64,000 bases of DNA from positions 15,546,345 through 15,610,344 of the forward strand of contig OX463863.1 in the NCBI GenBank assembly GCA_949825065.1, read 5' to 3'. This stretch comes from Odontocerum albicorne (taxonomy: Eukaryota; Arthropoda; Insecta; Trichoptera; Odontoceridae). The notes beneath the pieces are model-generated. The model saw nothing but the letters and a program-made list of their open reading frames with translations, ran no database searches and had not been told where the DNA came from. The position numbers and the translations under genes are program-made. Shown here piece after piece: positions 1-17,222 of this stretch. Numbering within the stretch: position 1 is the first letter of the stretch; the number at the start of each line of letters is the position of its first letter.

Positions 1-2040
1 TATATTTTTTGTGAGAATGACTTACCACATTGTCCACAGCTGTAAGAATTCTCTCTACTATAAATCCTTTCACGAGATTTTAAATAACCTTTGTCTGAGA
101 ATGTCTTATCACATTGTCCACAGATCTAAGGCTTCTATCCACTATGAATCCTTTCATGAGAATTTAAATGATTTTTTTTGGGAGAATGTCTTATCACATT
201 GTTACAGCTGTAAGGCTTCTCTTTAAAATGAATTATTTCATGACGTTTTAAAATACCTTTGTCTGAGAATGTTTTATCACATTGTCCACACCTATTAGGC
301 TTCTCTCCACTAAGCATCTTTACATGATATTTTAAATAACATTTGTCTGAGAATCTCTTATCACATTGTCCACAGCTGTAAGGCTTCTATCCACTATGAA
401 TCCTTTCATGAGATTTTAAAATATTTTTTTGGGATAATGTTTTATCACATTGTCCACAGCTGTAAGGCTTCTCATCACTATGAATCCTTTCATGATTTTT
501 TAAAAGGTATTTTTATGAGAATGTTTTATCATATTGTCCACAGCTGTAAGGCTTCTCTCCACTATGAATCCTTTCATTAGATTTAAAACAATTTTTTTGG
601 GATAATGTCTGATCACATTGTCCACAGCTGTAAGGCTTCTCTCCACTATGAATCCTTTCATGAGATTTTAAACATTTTTTTGGGATGTCTTATCACATTG
701 TCCACAGCTGTAAAGCTTCTCATCACTATGAATCCTTTCATGATTTTTTAAAAGGTATTTTTGTGAGAATGTCTTATCACATTGTCCACAGCTGTCAGGC
801 TTCTCTCCACTATGAATCCTGGCATGAGATTTCAAATATATTTTTTGTGAGAATGACTTACCACATTGTCCACAGCTGTAAGAATTCTCTCTACTATAAA
901 TCCTTTCACGAGATTTAAAATTACCTTTGTCTGAGAATGTCTTATCACATTGTCCACAGATCTAAGGCTTCTATCCACTATGAATCCTTTCATGAGAATT
1001 TAAATGATTTTTTTTTAGAGAATGCCTTACCACATTGTAACAGCTGTAAGGCTTCTCTTTACTATGAATTATTTCATGACGTTTTAAAATACCTTTGTCT
1101 GAGAATGTTTTATCACATTGTCCACACCTATAAGGCTTCTCTCCAGTATGAATTCTTTCATGAGTTTTCAAATAACCGTTTTGTGAGAATGTCTGATAAC
1201 ATTGTTTACAGCTGTAAAGCTTCTCTCCACTGTGAATCCTTTAATGAGATATTAAATTATTTTTTTGGGAGAATGTCTTGTAACATTGTTTACAGCTGTA
1301 AGACTTCTCTTCACTATGAATCGTTTCATGATATTTTAAATTACATTTAAATGAGAATCTTTTATCACATTGTCCACAGCTGTAAGGCTTCTCTCCACTA
1401 TGCATCCTTTCATGAGATTTAAATTGAATTTTTTGGGAGAATGTCTTATCACATTGTCCACAGCTGTAAGGCTTCTCTCCAATATGAATCATGGCATGAG
1501 ATTTTAAATGATATTTTTGGGAGAATGTCTTATCACATTGTCCACAGCTGTAAGGTTTCTCTCCACTATGAATCCTTTAATAAGATTTTAAATTAATTTT
1601 TTGGGAGAATGTCTTATCACATTGTCCACAGCTGTAAGGCTTCTTTCCACTATGCATCCTTTCATGAGATTTTAATAGAATTTTTTTTGGGAGAATGTCT
1701 TCTCACATTGTTTACAGCTGTAAGACTTCTCTCCACTATAAATCCTTTCATGATATTTTAAATTACAATCAAATGAGAAACTCTTATCACATTGTCCACA
1801 GCTGTAAAGCTTCTCTCCAGTATGAATCCTTTCATGAGAATTTAAAAGATTTTTTCTGGAGAATGTCTTATCACATTGTCCACAGCTGTAAGGCTTGTCT
1901 CCACTATGAATTCTTTCATGAAATTTTAAATAATCTTTTCTAAAGAATATTTTATCACGTTGTCCACAGCTGAAAGGCTTCTCTCCACTATGAATCCTTT
2001 CATGAGATTTTAAATATATTTTTTGGGAGAATGTCTTATC

Positions 2041-3072
<1,032 letters not shown>

Positions 3073-3489
3073 TTATCACATTGTCCACAGCTGTAAGGCT
3101 TCTCTCCACTATGAATCCTTTCATGAGATTTTAAATAATCTTTTCTTAAGAATATCTTATCACGTTGTCCACAGCTAAAAGGCTTCTCTCTACTATGAAT
3201 CGTTTCATGAGATTTCAAATAATTTTTTTGGGAGAATTTCTTATCACATTGTCCACAGCTGTAAGGCTTCTCTCCACTATGCATCCTTTCATGAGATTTT
3301 AATTGATTTTTTGGGAGAATGTCTTATCACATTGTCCACAGCTGTAAGGCAATATGAATCATTGCAAGAGATTTTAAATGATTTTTTTTGGGAGAACGGC
3401 TTGTACGGCTTCTCTCCACTATGAATCCTTAAATGAGATTTTAATTAAATTTTTTGGGAGAATGTCTTATCACATTGTCCACAGCTGTA

Positions 3490-6470
<2,981 letters not shown>

Positions 6471-8097
6471 CTTCTCTCCAATATGAATCCTTTCATGAGA
6501 TTTTAAATCACCTTTTCGTAAAAATGTCTTATTACATTGTCTACAGCTGTAAGGCTTCTCTCCACTACGAATCCTTTCATGATCTCTTAATTTATCTTTT
6601 CGTGAGAATGTCTGTGAACGATTTCCACAACTATAGGATTTCTGTCTAGATGGATTATTTTTATAAATGTTGCTCATATCCCCTGAATCTAAAAAAATAT
6701 GAAAATTAAGATAAAATCTCTGAATTATATATTTCTTTGAATATTGAAAATATAGATCTTATTGTAACAAAGCATTTCTCGATTTTTAGTTATTTGATTC
6801 ATACAACAATTAACTTGTATTGAATTGTTGACTTAGAATTTTTTTACAGAATTAAGATAAAAATATTTTAACTTTATTGTTGTATTTTCCACAGAGAAGT
6901 AATTAAATCTAAAAAAACAAAATATTAATTGCCTTATTAATAAAAGATCTAGGACTACTTATAATTAAACATGAACTTGGCATTAAATTTCCTTATGGTG
7001 GCTGCTTCCATACAAATACCTTTCTCACTACAATACGTGTTAAATTTATATTGTTTTAAATCTTTATCATGTTGCATGTTAAAAGCGTCATTGATTTATA
7101 CGGAATGGTAAATTATTTAAAACATTCTGTCAAAATGATACCTTTCATAGTCACAGCGAGTTGTCGTTCTCAACTTTGGTATATGAGGATCGGAACACTG
7201 TACTAAGTTAAATGTATGTATGTGGACGAGGCAAAGGAAGTATATGTTGCGATAGGAAAGTTTAGCATTCCGTCCTTTCTGTCTACTTCAACAAAGAAAT
7301 GCATACATAAATGTATTAAATAAAAATATTTTCAATACAAATAACAATGATTAGGTTATAATATTATATAATGAGACCGGTATTAATGTGGACAAAACCA
7401 TCCAAATACGAGAATATGTATGTAATTCATTAATACCTTTGTGGTTCCTGATGTGGTTTATTAAACTGGCTTTGCTTTTGTACATTTCCCCACAGTCATC
7501 ACACTCAAAGGGTTTCCCAGTAGCAGCATTACTTCCAGAGTCCGTGTCATGTAGTTCTGGAGGCCAAATAATTCTCATGACACTCGACACTCTGCCTGAT
7601 GAGATGTCAAAATCTAAAATATAAGATTGTTTGGATTTCCTTTAAATTTAACTTTAAATTATAAGGAAGAAAATGTTGCACACCACTTAATCTTATTTCG
7701 TTTCTATTATATGTGAAATTTATCACTCACTTAAGTCATTTTATCCAACAATTCCAGCAACACAGAATGCTATAAGGATATCTCCGACTTAAAGTCCTCT
7801 TTGACTGAATAACTCCACCACTGAAGTTGCAGATCTCAAGTTAAAATGGAACAAACCTTAATATATATTTAATATTTTAAAACTCATAAAGCACTCACTG
7901 TACTCTGTGCGTGTGTGTCCAGCACCTGCACTGGTGAGTTGAGCGCACTCCACCTTGACATCGGTCTCTTCTATATCTATACCGTACTCCGGCACCGACA
8001 ATGTCCCGAGCTTTTCAGCATCCGCTCTCTCCTCTTTCACAGATACGACCGAGGCTTCTTCATCTTCCCATTTGGGGAAAAATTCCCGGAAGTTCAT

Positions 8098-8758
8098 TCC
8101 TGATTTTCTTTTCCTTACTTCTGTATCTCAATTTATTTACTATTATCCAAGGCGCCAATTGACTATAAAATAAACAGATAATATATTCACCTAGCATCGT
8201 TACTTATAAAATGTAAATGTGATAGATGTCACAAATCATCTCCTTAATAGGATTAATTCCTAAATAACGCATTCACCGCCACTATACAATGGAACTAATT
8301 TGTTATAGAATCCAAACGAATACTTAGGCTCACACAGCAAAAATACCTCGCTAGCCACAAGTATGCAAATGACACCAATGCACGTGTTTCTATATTTTTA
8401 CGTCTTTATATTCCCTTTAAATATATATTTATGGTCAAGTAAGCTTCTTGATAAAAACAATAAAAATATCTCACAAAACAGATGTGTACTTGCTGAGAAT
8501 ATACCGTTTTACTGGCAAACTAATACACAAGAAAGACTTTATAAAATAAACCTGTAATGGACTAGAGCGCGTGTCAAGAAACCTTGTACTTTTTAACACA
8601 TTGACAAGTTTAGTGCGCAATATACAAAATGTGTCAGTGTATTAGTAAGTATCTTTGCCGTGGTTGGTTGATGCGTTCCGTCAGAAGTCAGTTCTAGTCC
8701 ACTGACGTTTGAAGCGTGCGCGGGCAGTGTTTATTTGACGAAAAATACGGTGACCATA
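8098..8758. other. Upstream region of gene A, conserved with gene B
   Basis: No convincing gene. It matches 29049-29721 upstream of gene B with scattered substitutions. It must contain the 5' flank or promoter of gene A on the minus strand, but I see no clear TATA box in a convincing position. The right end leads into the Tc1-like remnant. I could not define that element's terminal inverted repeats. Confidence 0.5.
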
Positions 8759-10300
8759 ATGTCTGAAGTTACGAAGTTAGGAAAAGGAAGAGCATTGTGT
8801 GGACAAACTAAAGAAGTGGTTTTGAATGTTTATAATTACATCAAGAAATGACGGGACACTAGTGAGGAGGTAAATTTTCATGATTTTTATTTATTCTTCA
8901 GCGAATCACCTTATAGTAGGAGCAGTTAAACATTTTACAATATTTATATACCTAATACAATAAAAAAAAAGTTTAGAGCAATTTATTTTTAAAAGATATT
9001 GAATTAAATAGACAGTAATACAATATCAGTTTAGCTTGCGATCATTTTCATTTATGCCATATTAGATATACTCGTATAATAATAATCTTCTGCTATATGA
9101 AATAGTTAATGTTTTTGTGTACGAACATTTTTTATCAAGTTTTAATAATATTTTTTCCCCTTTTTTCAGAGAATGATTCTTATAAACGAAATTTCGACGG
9201 CAACTGGGGTATCGCCAAGAACTATTAAAACGATAACATCTTCCTTTAACAAAAACGGAAAAGGAGATGCCATTAGGTGTCTAAAAAAAAACAAGAAATT
9301 GACAAAACATAGTAAATGTGTAATAAGGAGGTTTATATATGATTTTCACATTAAAGAAAAAATGTTGCCTACAATCCCAAAATTATTTCTAGTGTTGAGA
9401 GAATCAATTAATTTTAATGGATCTGAGTCAACCCTGAGAAAAATAATAAAAAAAATTTAATTTCGCTGGCATGCAACGCGAGACAATTTAAATATTTTGA
9501 GGGAAAAACCAGACATAGTATTTGAAAGAATATCATATTTAAGGGCAGTCAAACAAAACCGAGAAGCAGGTAGAAGAATCGTGTACACGGATGAAACATA
9601 TGTTCATACTAGCCACGGGTCATCGAGAGCATGGAGCGATCAATCTGAAGAGGCACTCTGAAAGCTCATTTCAAAGGGATCCTGTTTCATTATTGTACAT
9701 GCTGAAAGTGAAAAAGTTTCATATCTAAAGGTTTCATTCTCATATACAAATCTCACCAAAAAACTGGAGATTAGCATGATTACATGAACTACGACAACTA
9801 CCAGAAATGGCTTACGGAAAAACTTATTCCCAACTTAGAACCGAGATCTGTGGTGGTAATCGATAACGCTTCATACCATAATAAAGTAATGAATCCTGCA
9901 CCAACATCAAATTCCAAGAAGGCCGATATGATTCAATGGCTGACTCAGAGGAGTGTCCCTTTTTCAAGTGAAATGCTTAAGCCAGAATTATATCGGTTAA
10001 TCTTAAGACACAAAAATGTATTCAAGGAACACACCATCGATAGGTTATTTCAGAATAATGGACCCGATGTTTAACGGCTTCCACCCTACCATCCAGATCT
10101 CAATCCAATAGAAAAGGTTTGAGCTTGGGGGCTCTAGAAATACTGATATAACGTTGAGTTCTGTCGAAAGGTTGGTCAAAGAGAAGGTTTCTTTGATTTG
10201 GAGCGACGAGTGGAGTAATGTTTGCCGGCATGTATGGTACAGGAAACGGAATTCCAATACTGGGAAAATGAAGTATGTTAGCTGTGGACAGTATTACTGA
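8759..10300 (+). pseudogene. Broken Tc1-like transposase with intron (copy A)
   Basis: DDE transposase related to Tc1/mariner elements, which cuts and pastes its own DNA. Exon 1 is 8759-8869, then a GT..AG intron, then exon 2 from 9170 in the same frame. The 9173-9460 stretch encodes an HTH-like region. Catalytic motifs appear later in pieces: VYTDETYVH (first Asp, near 9590), VIDNASYH (second Asp, near 9860), and HPDLNPIEKV (third acidic residue, near 10100). A TGA in exon 1, a TAA after 9460 and several frame changes kill it. The exon 1 TGA is shared with the copy at 29722, so inactivation came before the duplication. Confidence 0.75.
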
Positions 10301-11114
10301 TCTCAATCAATTTTTAATAAATATTGATTCAAGCGACGATTAATTGGCCTCAGTATTTATTAGTGTTAATTGTGTTTTCTTTGCATATTGAATAAATTAT
10401 TTGATTTTACACAGACCATTTATTTCATTATTGTCATTAGGTACATACGTCAATCTGATATTATATTATTATTATGGCAAGTATTTTATTGGAAAAAAAA
10501 ATACCAGATAGACAATATTTAAAAATATATAATACTATATTACAAAATAAATTAAAATATGGTCATCCTAGACTATCAGTGCACACTATCGTGAAACCCA
10601 TTCTACTTAACAGCAATTAACTGTTCCTGGGGAATCACTTTATATTGAGGAAAATAAAAACACTTATGTGGAACAGTACACAAAAATAGGAATATTTTTT
10701 CTCATGTCTAAATGCAAATATCAAAGAAACTGTGCTGAAGTACGTGGGTACACTTTTGAAGTGTTATAATTGTCGCCACGAAAATTCAAATGTTAAGGAA
10801 ACTCGCATTTTTTAACGGGAACGCTAAATAATATGTTGCTTCTGGTTTTGAGATTATTTAAACACATTTTAATAAAAATAAGACGCAAAAGTGAAACAAT
10901 GTCAACAAAACAAAATGCATGACGAGTTTTGTTAATAATATCGATTAAAATATAAAACAGTGAACATTACCTCGGAGCCAAGGTATTGAGGAAATCGGTT
11001 GCAGTACAGCAGCAATATTACAGAAACACTGTGTCTCTCTCAAATACTGTCCGTTGCTGTGAAGTCTTACAAAGGAAGGAAAGCACGCAAATAATGCCAC
11101 GAAGGAAAATGTCA
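10301..11114. other. Noncoding AT-rich spacer, duplicated in unit B
   Basis: Matches about 30537-31351. A short frame (from about 10668 here, 30903-31130 in unit B) is conserved only as DNA. I see no domain, so I do not call a gene. The minus frame 10945-11196 is a chance frame that runs into the retroposon repeat. Confidence 0.5.
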
Positions 11115-11378
11115 TTTTTTTCTTCTTCCTAAATAGTGGCCGTACACTCCTATATATGAAGGAGTATACGCCAGCGTCAAGTGATGCAAATGTCATTTTA
11201 ACAGCTCAATTTAAATTACACCATAGATAAAATTATTCTTCTTGAATAATGGCCGTGATCTCTTATATGATTCTTTCTGGTCGTCGGCCCAGTTCAAATT
11301 TAACTACACCATAGATAAAATTGTTTTTCTTGAATAATGGCCATGAGCTCAATTATATGGAGTATACGCCAGTGCTGA
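11115..11378 (-). repeat. Three tandem copies of a short hairpin retroposon
   Basis: Units near 11115-11230, 11232-11322 and 11323-11378 share the core GAATAATGGCCGTGA followed by a fold-back (ACTCCT, ATAT, AGGAGT) and GTATACGCCAG. The pyrimidine-rich stretch to the left is an A/GA-rich tail when read on the minus strand. Other copies lie at 31352-31522, 32085-32142 and 45748-45830. Probably the extreme 3' end of a LINE or a SINE. Confidence 0.6.
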
Positions 11379-11521
11379 TGGAAAATCATGAGCACCAATT
11401 TTTATGTAAGTTAATGGACTAATTCTGTAATGGTGCTCATTAAAACCAGGTTCATTTGTTCTTTACATTTCAAAGGTTATTTTATATTTGTACCAATGCT
11501 GGTGTATTTTCATAATGAATT

Positions 11522-11586
11522 AATGTCGTAATAGTACCTGTTAAATGTTGTAATAGTACCTGTTAATGTCGTAATAGTACGTGAAT
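11522..11586. repeat. About 21-bp tandem repeat, three units
   Basis: The unit contains GTAATAGTACCTGTTAA and is present three times with small changes. The surrounding 11380-11790 is AT-rich with nothing else recognisable. Confidence 0.6.
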
Positions 11587-11799
11587 ATTTTATATTTCTA
11601 CCAATGTTTATTTCATTTTGTAATTAAATAACGTTGTACTGATTAATTTAGACACAAGTTTCATAATAACTACCGATTAATTTAGACAAGATTCAGAACG
11701 AATTTTATTGTGTTTCAACTGCCTACAGTTTGTTTTAATTTAATAATATCGATAATTTTAACGGCAGGCTTCTAGATTTAATACATTAAAATATTTGCA

Positions 11800-14222
11800 C
11801 CAAAGTGCAACACGCCCCTTTTCATCTTGTACCTAAATATCTTCATCACCCGGCACTAGAATTCGATCACAGTCTTCTTGATCAAGGACAAAATAAATGC
11901 ATCTCCAAAAAATTTGAAGAATTCAGTGTTTAAAAAATGACGATTTGACAAAGGAGATTTCCATTCCTTATATCTGAAGACAAGGGATATTAACTGGGAT
12001 CCCTTATATTCTATTTTGGACGTGAACGAGGTGGCAGCATATTTGTATGAACATGTTTATTGCGTATTTGATGAGCGCTTTCCCGTAAAACCTAAAGGGC
12101 TACGTAAGTGGCAATACCCGAGGTGGTTCACAAGTGAAATTGTTAGGAATATTAGACTTAAAGATTCTCTTCACAGAAAATGGAAGCACTCTTGTCGTCT
12201 GAGTGACTACGATGCGTTCAAAAGTGCTCGCGCTCAGCTCAAACATAACATTCGCACAGCTTATAAAGACTTGTCGAATGGTACGTGAACCAAAACTATT
12301 TTGGAATCATATTAAATCCATGCGTAACGATTCTCCAGTGCTTAATGTTATGAATTGGGGTGGGAATCAAATAACTGGTCCCGAAATATCTTCTGCATTC
12401 GCAAATTATTTTTCAACAGTTTATTGTAGGGACTCCGAGGCATTTGTTTTCGATGAACACCATACTTCCTCGGGATTTAACCTAAGCATCACTACACTTG
12501 ATATACTCAAACAAATAAAGTTGATGAAAAACACGAAAGCAGTTGGGCCGGACGGAGTACCTACATTCTTTCTTAAGGGCTGTAGTGAATTGCTTTCTGC
12601 ACCTCATGCTTACATATTTAATCTTGTCTACCGAGTCCATACTTTTCTAAGTGAATGGAAAGACTAGAGTTATTCCCATATTTAAAAATGGTTCTAGGGA
12701 CGACGTAACCAACTACAGACCTATCACCATACTTTCTTCAATAGCTAAGCTCCTAGAAATGTTTATGGATCGCACACTAAGGTCGTTAGTGGACCCATAT
12801 ATAATTGATGAGCAGCATGGCTTCAGAAGAGGCAGATCTACTGAATCCAATCTTATGGTCTTCACCGACTATGTTTCAAGGGCTGTAGATAGTGGCAATC
12901 AGATTGATTGTTGGTATCATGACTTTGCAAAAGCTTTTGATCGCGTCAATCACAAAAAAATATTAGAAAAAATGAGTGAACTTGGGATCCCAGGTAACTT
13001 ACTAAGGCTGCTGTCTGATTATCTTACAGAAAGAAAACAATTTGTTTCACATGGAATCTACAACTCCGATTACTTCACTGCCTACTCAGGTGTTCCGCAG
13101 GGGTCTTATCTTAGACCTACCTTATTTCTTATTTTTATTAATGATATAGGTAGTTTTACAAAAAAATCCACATTTCTTCTATTTGCTGATGACCTCAAAA
13201 TCTTTAAAAAAAATTGTCCTTATACCGACTGCTTTGACCTAGTCAGATCTCAACAACGTTTGTGAGTGGAGCCACAATAATAAATTATATTTCAATGCAT
13301 CAAAGTGCAAAATTATGTCGTATCATCGCTCACACGTCTTGAAATTCCATAAATATACACTAGAATCTATACCTATACCCCGCACAGATAATATTAAAGA
13401 TCTGCGTGTCTTGTTCCACAGCAATCTAGCGTTTGGTCCTCACATAGAAGTTATGTGCAACTCAGCTTATAAAACTCTAGGATTTGTAATGAGAATCTTT
13501 AAGTCGTTTAAATCAAATTATAATCAAAACGTTGTTTAATTTATTGATCCGTAGCAAACTAGAAAGCAATGCTTGCATTTGGGGCCCTGTGAGGGCGCAG
13601 AACTCGTTCATGGTGGAGAAAGTACAAAAAAAATATCTACGATATCTCTATATGAGAGAGTTCGGTGTCTATCCATGGCTTTATCCTACTCAGTTCCTGC
13701 TGGGCATGCTCGGGTATAACTCCTTGAGCGTAAGAAGAGATCTGCGTCTCCTGGTATACATTGACAAACTCGTTCGAGGAGTTGTGAGCTGTTCAGCATT
13801 ACTGCAAAGATAAGCGTTAAATGTTCCTAACAATTACACTAGACTGCGCCGGCAAGAACTGTTCTCAATAACATACGCAAGAACGGGTCTTCCAGCCCCT
13901 ATGCCTGTTGGAAGGGCCTTAACTCTTCTGAACGGGACTGCTTCGGATATTGACATATTTCATAACCAAAAGCAAAAGTAAATTTTCTTCTTAGATTGAG
14001 CGTGTTAGAAAGCGCTCATCAACATACTTAAGTGACTGTGAATATATTGTATGTGTATCATATGTTTGTGTGTATATACTCGTTTGTATGCATATGCATT
14101 ATTTTTTATTTTATGTAATTTAAATTTATTTTTTCTATGTAATTTTTCTTCTTTTTTAATGTGTTGTATTTTTCAAAGTGATTGGGCTAAGCTTGTTTTG
14201 AAAAAAAAAAAAATAAAAAATA
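11800..14222 (+). mobile_element. Degraded jockey-like non-LTR retrotransposon
   Basis: Truncated at the 5' end. Pieces of one reverse-transcriptase ORF lie in successive frames at 12016-12288, 12203-12667, 12651-13265, 13315-13539 and 13532-13813, so at least three frameshifts separate them. The pre-RT region (WFTSEI, KYKDL-like) is followed by RT with TNYRPI, EQHGFRRGRSTE, FAKAFDRVNH (motif A), SGVPQGS (motif B) and FADD at 13182-13193 (catalytic motif C). A 3' UTR runs to an A-rich tail near 14200-14222. The clade assignment to jockey/CR1-like is from motif style only. Unit B lacks this element at the matching place. Confidence 0.8.
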
Positions 14223-14403
14223 ATATGGACACAAGTTTCATAGACTAATTTGACAAGTCATTTTGATGCGATGAGGGTTTCATTCCAGCGTGTATTTCAC
14301 ATATTGCCACTTACGAAAATCTTGTACAACTCATCTTTCTTCATGGCCTTCCAAATGTCTTCTATAGTTTCTACCTCATCTCTGAATATTGGGTCAGTAG
14401 TAA

Positions 14404-14742
14404 AATGATGACTTCATAACAATGGTAGGATGATAACTTCATTACTCGTGAAGTGCATGGAACGACACTTTTTCAGCCTAGTGTCCGAGGGTATAAGGAT
14501 ACTTATGACTACGGTCATATCTATTCTTAAAAAAAAATGGTAGGATAACTTCATAAAAATGTTAGGATGATAAGTAATGAGGTGCATGGAACGACACAAG
14601 CACTTTTTCCACGTAGTGTTCGAGGGTATAAGTATACCTATGACTTCGGTCATATCTATTCTTAAAAAAAAATGATAGGATGATAACAATTGTAGGATGA
14701 CAACTCCATAACAATGTTAGGATGATAATTCTTATGAGACTT
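14404..14742. repeat. Tandem repeat with GGTATAAG core, about 2.5 units
   Basis: Long units each hold TAGGATGATAACTTCAT, GTGCATGGAACGACAC, CGAGGGTATAAG and GGTCATATCTATTCTTAAA. Unit length is roughly 130-180 bp. A shorter array of the same repeat lies at 47870-48050. Confidence 0.7.
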
Positions 14743-15235
14743 GTTAAGAAAAAACTCTTAGGCAATTTTTTATAGAAAATTTCCTAAAAAAAATCTTTAT
14801 ATTATATTTATTTCCTTATTCGTAACGACAAGCGATGTGAAGAACTTGTATTTGTCAATAAAAAATCAAATTTTGTGATTGCTTTTATGTAATATTTATT
14901 TTATACTAAATTGTCTGACTGCAAAAAAATATGAATATTGTATGTATTTCAATATTTTTTTAAATAATTATATATTTAAAATACATAATTAAGAAAATAA
15001 ATATCAGAAACGAAGGTAATAAAAGGAATTTGGTCATTTATTTGACATAAACAAAATTATATGATGCTACATTTTAGAAGTTAGTTAGTAAATAGTATTT
15101 AGATTTTTACAAAATACATTTTGAAGTGCATCTAATTGAAGTTTCTCGAATGCGGCCTTATTACGTTAGGTTACAGCTAACTTATTGTTACCTCACAACA
15201 TGAAAACATTTCCTATCCCTGGCCTAGATCATTTA

Positions 15236-15385
15236 TGGTTATTAAAATTGCAATACAGATGGCATAATGCGGTTATAAAAATTGTGATACAGATGGAATA
15301 ATGCGGTTATTGAAATTGTGATACAGATGGTATAATGCGGGTAGGTTATTGAAATTGTGATACAGATAGTATAATGCAAATAGGC
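15236..15385. repeat. Short tandem repeat, about 37-bp unit
   Basis: About four units built on TTGTGATACAGATGGTATAA with TGCGGTTATTGAAA. The third block copy (48545-48625) has only about two units, so the number changed after duplication. Confidence 0.7.
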
Positions 15386-16611
15386 AGAGAGGAGAGAATG
15401 CCAGAAGCATAGAAAAGATTTTAAAGAAAAAAACCCTTTTAAACTGAATATCCATCAAACCTATATTTATTTAATTGTTTTTATTTTGATTTCATTGACA
15501 CTTTGGAATAGTGAGATAAAAAATGTTTTCATGTCCTTTTATTTACAAAAATTCAAGATCAATATTTCTTGGCAATTTCCTTATAAATTCTAGAAAAAAT
15601 TGTTAGGCATCTTTAGAGCTAGTCTGTACTTGTCTCTCTTAGAAATGATCTGTCAATCCAGCTGAAGTATGAAATTCCACAGTCTTAATTTCTTTAATTC
15701 AGAAACATTTTCTTCTTCCTCTTAAGATAGACCTATAGTCTATAATTATCAGGACTGCGTGTATCTCTTGAGATGTTGATTCCCAGCATCCTTCCACCTT
15801 CTTTGAGATCTTCCTGAGGGTTGTCTCATATAAGGACCTCTTTTATTATCAATCCTTATACATTCCCAAATCATTGCATCACAACCTTCTTCCTTCTCTC
15901 TTGACGGTTGATATATTCTTGCAAATATTCACTATTAAATAAAACCCCAATAAATCTCTTTTCACACTTTTGATACTTAACAGCCCTTACCTTTTAACAA
16001 TAAGTGTCAGTCAAATTGTTTCCTAATCTCAGCTTTCATAGAAATGTGACAAATTTATCTATGAGCTTTAAAAAATATGTTTAATTAGATGAATTGTACT
16101 TTTTAATTAACAAAATTTTTATGTCAAAACTAATATTAATTTTATCTTTGTGACAATGTTGGATTTTTTGAAGAATTATTTATTTTTTTAATTATAATTT
16201 TGTCCAAGTTATTTGTTTCTCAAACAATATTTAACTGACAAATAATTATTTGAAATCATTAGGAATATAAAAAAAATAATAAGTTAAGTATTTTCAGGAA
16301 ACTCATTCTCAGTAAATACAAAATTATATATCATATGTTATTTATGTAAGAATTTAAAACATGATTTATATTTAAAAAAATGAATCTTGACCCTTTAAGA
16401 CCCGATCAAATTTAAAACAATCTTACCCAATAACCAGCTTGATTTTTAAAGAATTTTGATGAAAGAGAAGTGTTTACTTAATAATTCTGATTAAAGGGAA
16501 GGTTTACAAAAAAAACTGATTAAAGGGAAGAGTTTACTAAAATTGCTATAAATATTAGGAATATTGTAATGAAACTTTAAATATTTGTTTAGTCTAGCAC
16601 TGTATATTCCA

Positions 16612-16682
16612 CTTTATATAACAGTACGAGTATAGCTTTACCAATTTCAAGGTTTGTACCTTATCATCAGGGGAGCACAAAA
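16612..16682 (-). repeat. Hammerhead-like Penelope-type terminal fragment
   Basis: Minus strand near 16672-16633 reads CTGATGA, an AAGGT/ACCTT hairpin with loop ACAA, then GAAA. That order is the hammerhead ribozyme core. One extra T before the stem and no clear stem I make this only a candidate. Related single-arm copies: 49520-49580. Palindromic pairs: 17047-17222 and 51098-51272. Confidence 0.4.
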
Positions 16683-17046
16683 AAGACTTGTTTGTGTCAA
16701 TTGCTGTTGTTGATGTTAATTTCTCTACATTTTCATTTTCACTGACCTCAAATTCGTCGGCCACGTCATCCTCTTCTTCAACAAAGTCTTCTGTGTCTGT
16801 TATATTATCGATTGCCTCAAATTCTGAATCACTATAATATTCTTCTTCATCTAACGATAAACAATATTTTTTTTTGAAAATTTATCGCAAAGTTTTCAAA
16901 ATATAACATGTTAATAATTTTAAATATTGTTTTGCATGGTGCATAAAAGCGTTACAAGGAAAATTGAATAAACCAAATAATTTACTATTTATAGTTAAGG
17001 CATTAACACTGCGGAGGTTAAAATACATTGTCATTTGTTTGGTCAC

Positions 17047-17222
17047 ACACTGTTTATTCCACTTTATATAATGGTACGGGTATAACCCTACCAGTTTCAA
17101 AGTTTTTACCTTATCTTCAAGAGAACACAAACAAGTCTTGTTTGTACTTCCCTGATGATGAGATGAAAACCTTGAAACCGGTAAGGTTATACCGTTATAT
17201 AAAATGGACTAAACAGTGTCAG
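17047..17222. repeat. Near-complete palindrome of hammerhead-like arms
   Basis: Two roughly 85-bp inverted arms meet at about 17136 (inner arms ACAAACAAG and CTTGTTTGT). The outer arms read CACTGTTTATTCCACTTTAT and its complement. Each arm carries the CTGATGA/TTGAAGA..GAAA core described at 16612. Inverted terminal repeats are known for Penelope-like elements, so this may be a minimal non-autonomous relative. Confidence 0.55.

Noticed and set aside
10945..11196. Minus frame ending in a Lys-rich run
   Set aside because: Runs through the hairpin retroposon and spacer. The apparent conservation is that of the retroposon DNA.
14051..14248. 65-codon plus frame rich in Cys and Leu
   Set aside because: Lies in the 3' UTR and A-rich tail of the LINE at 11800-14222.
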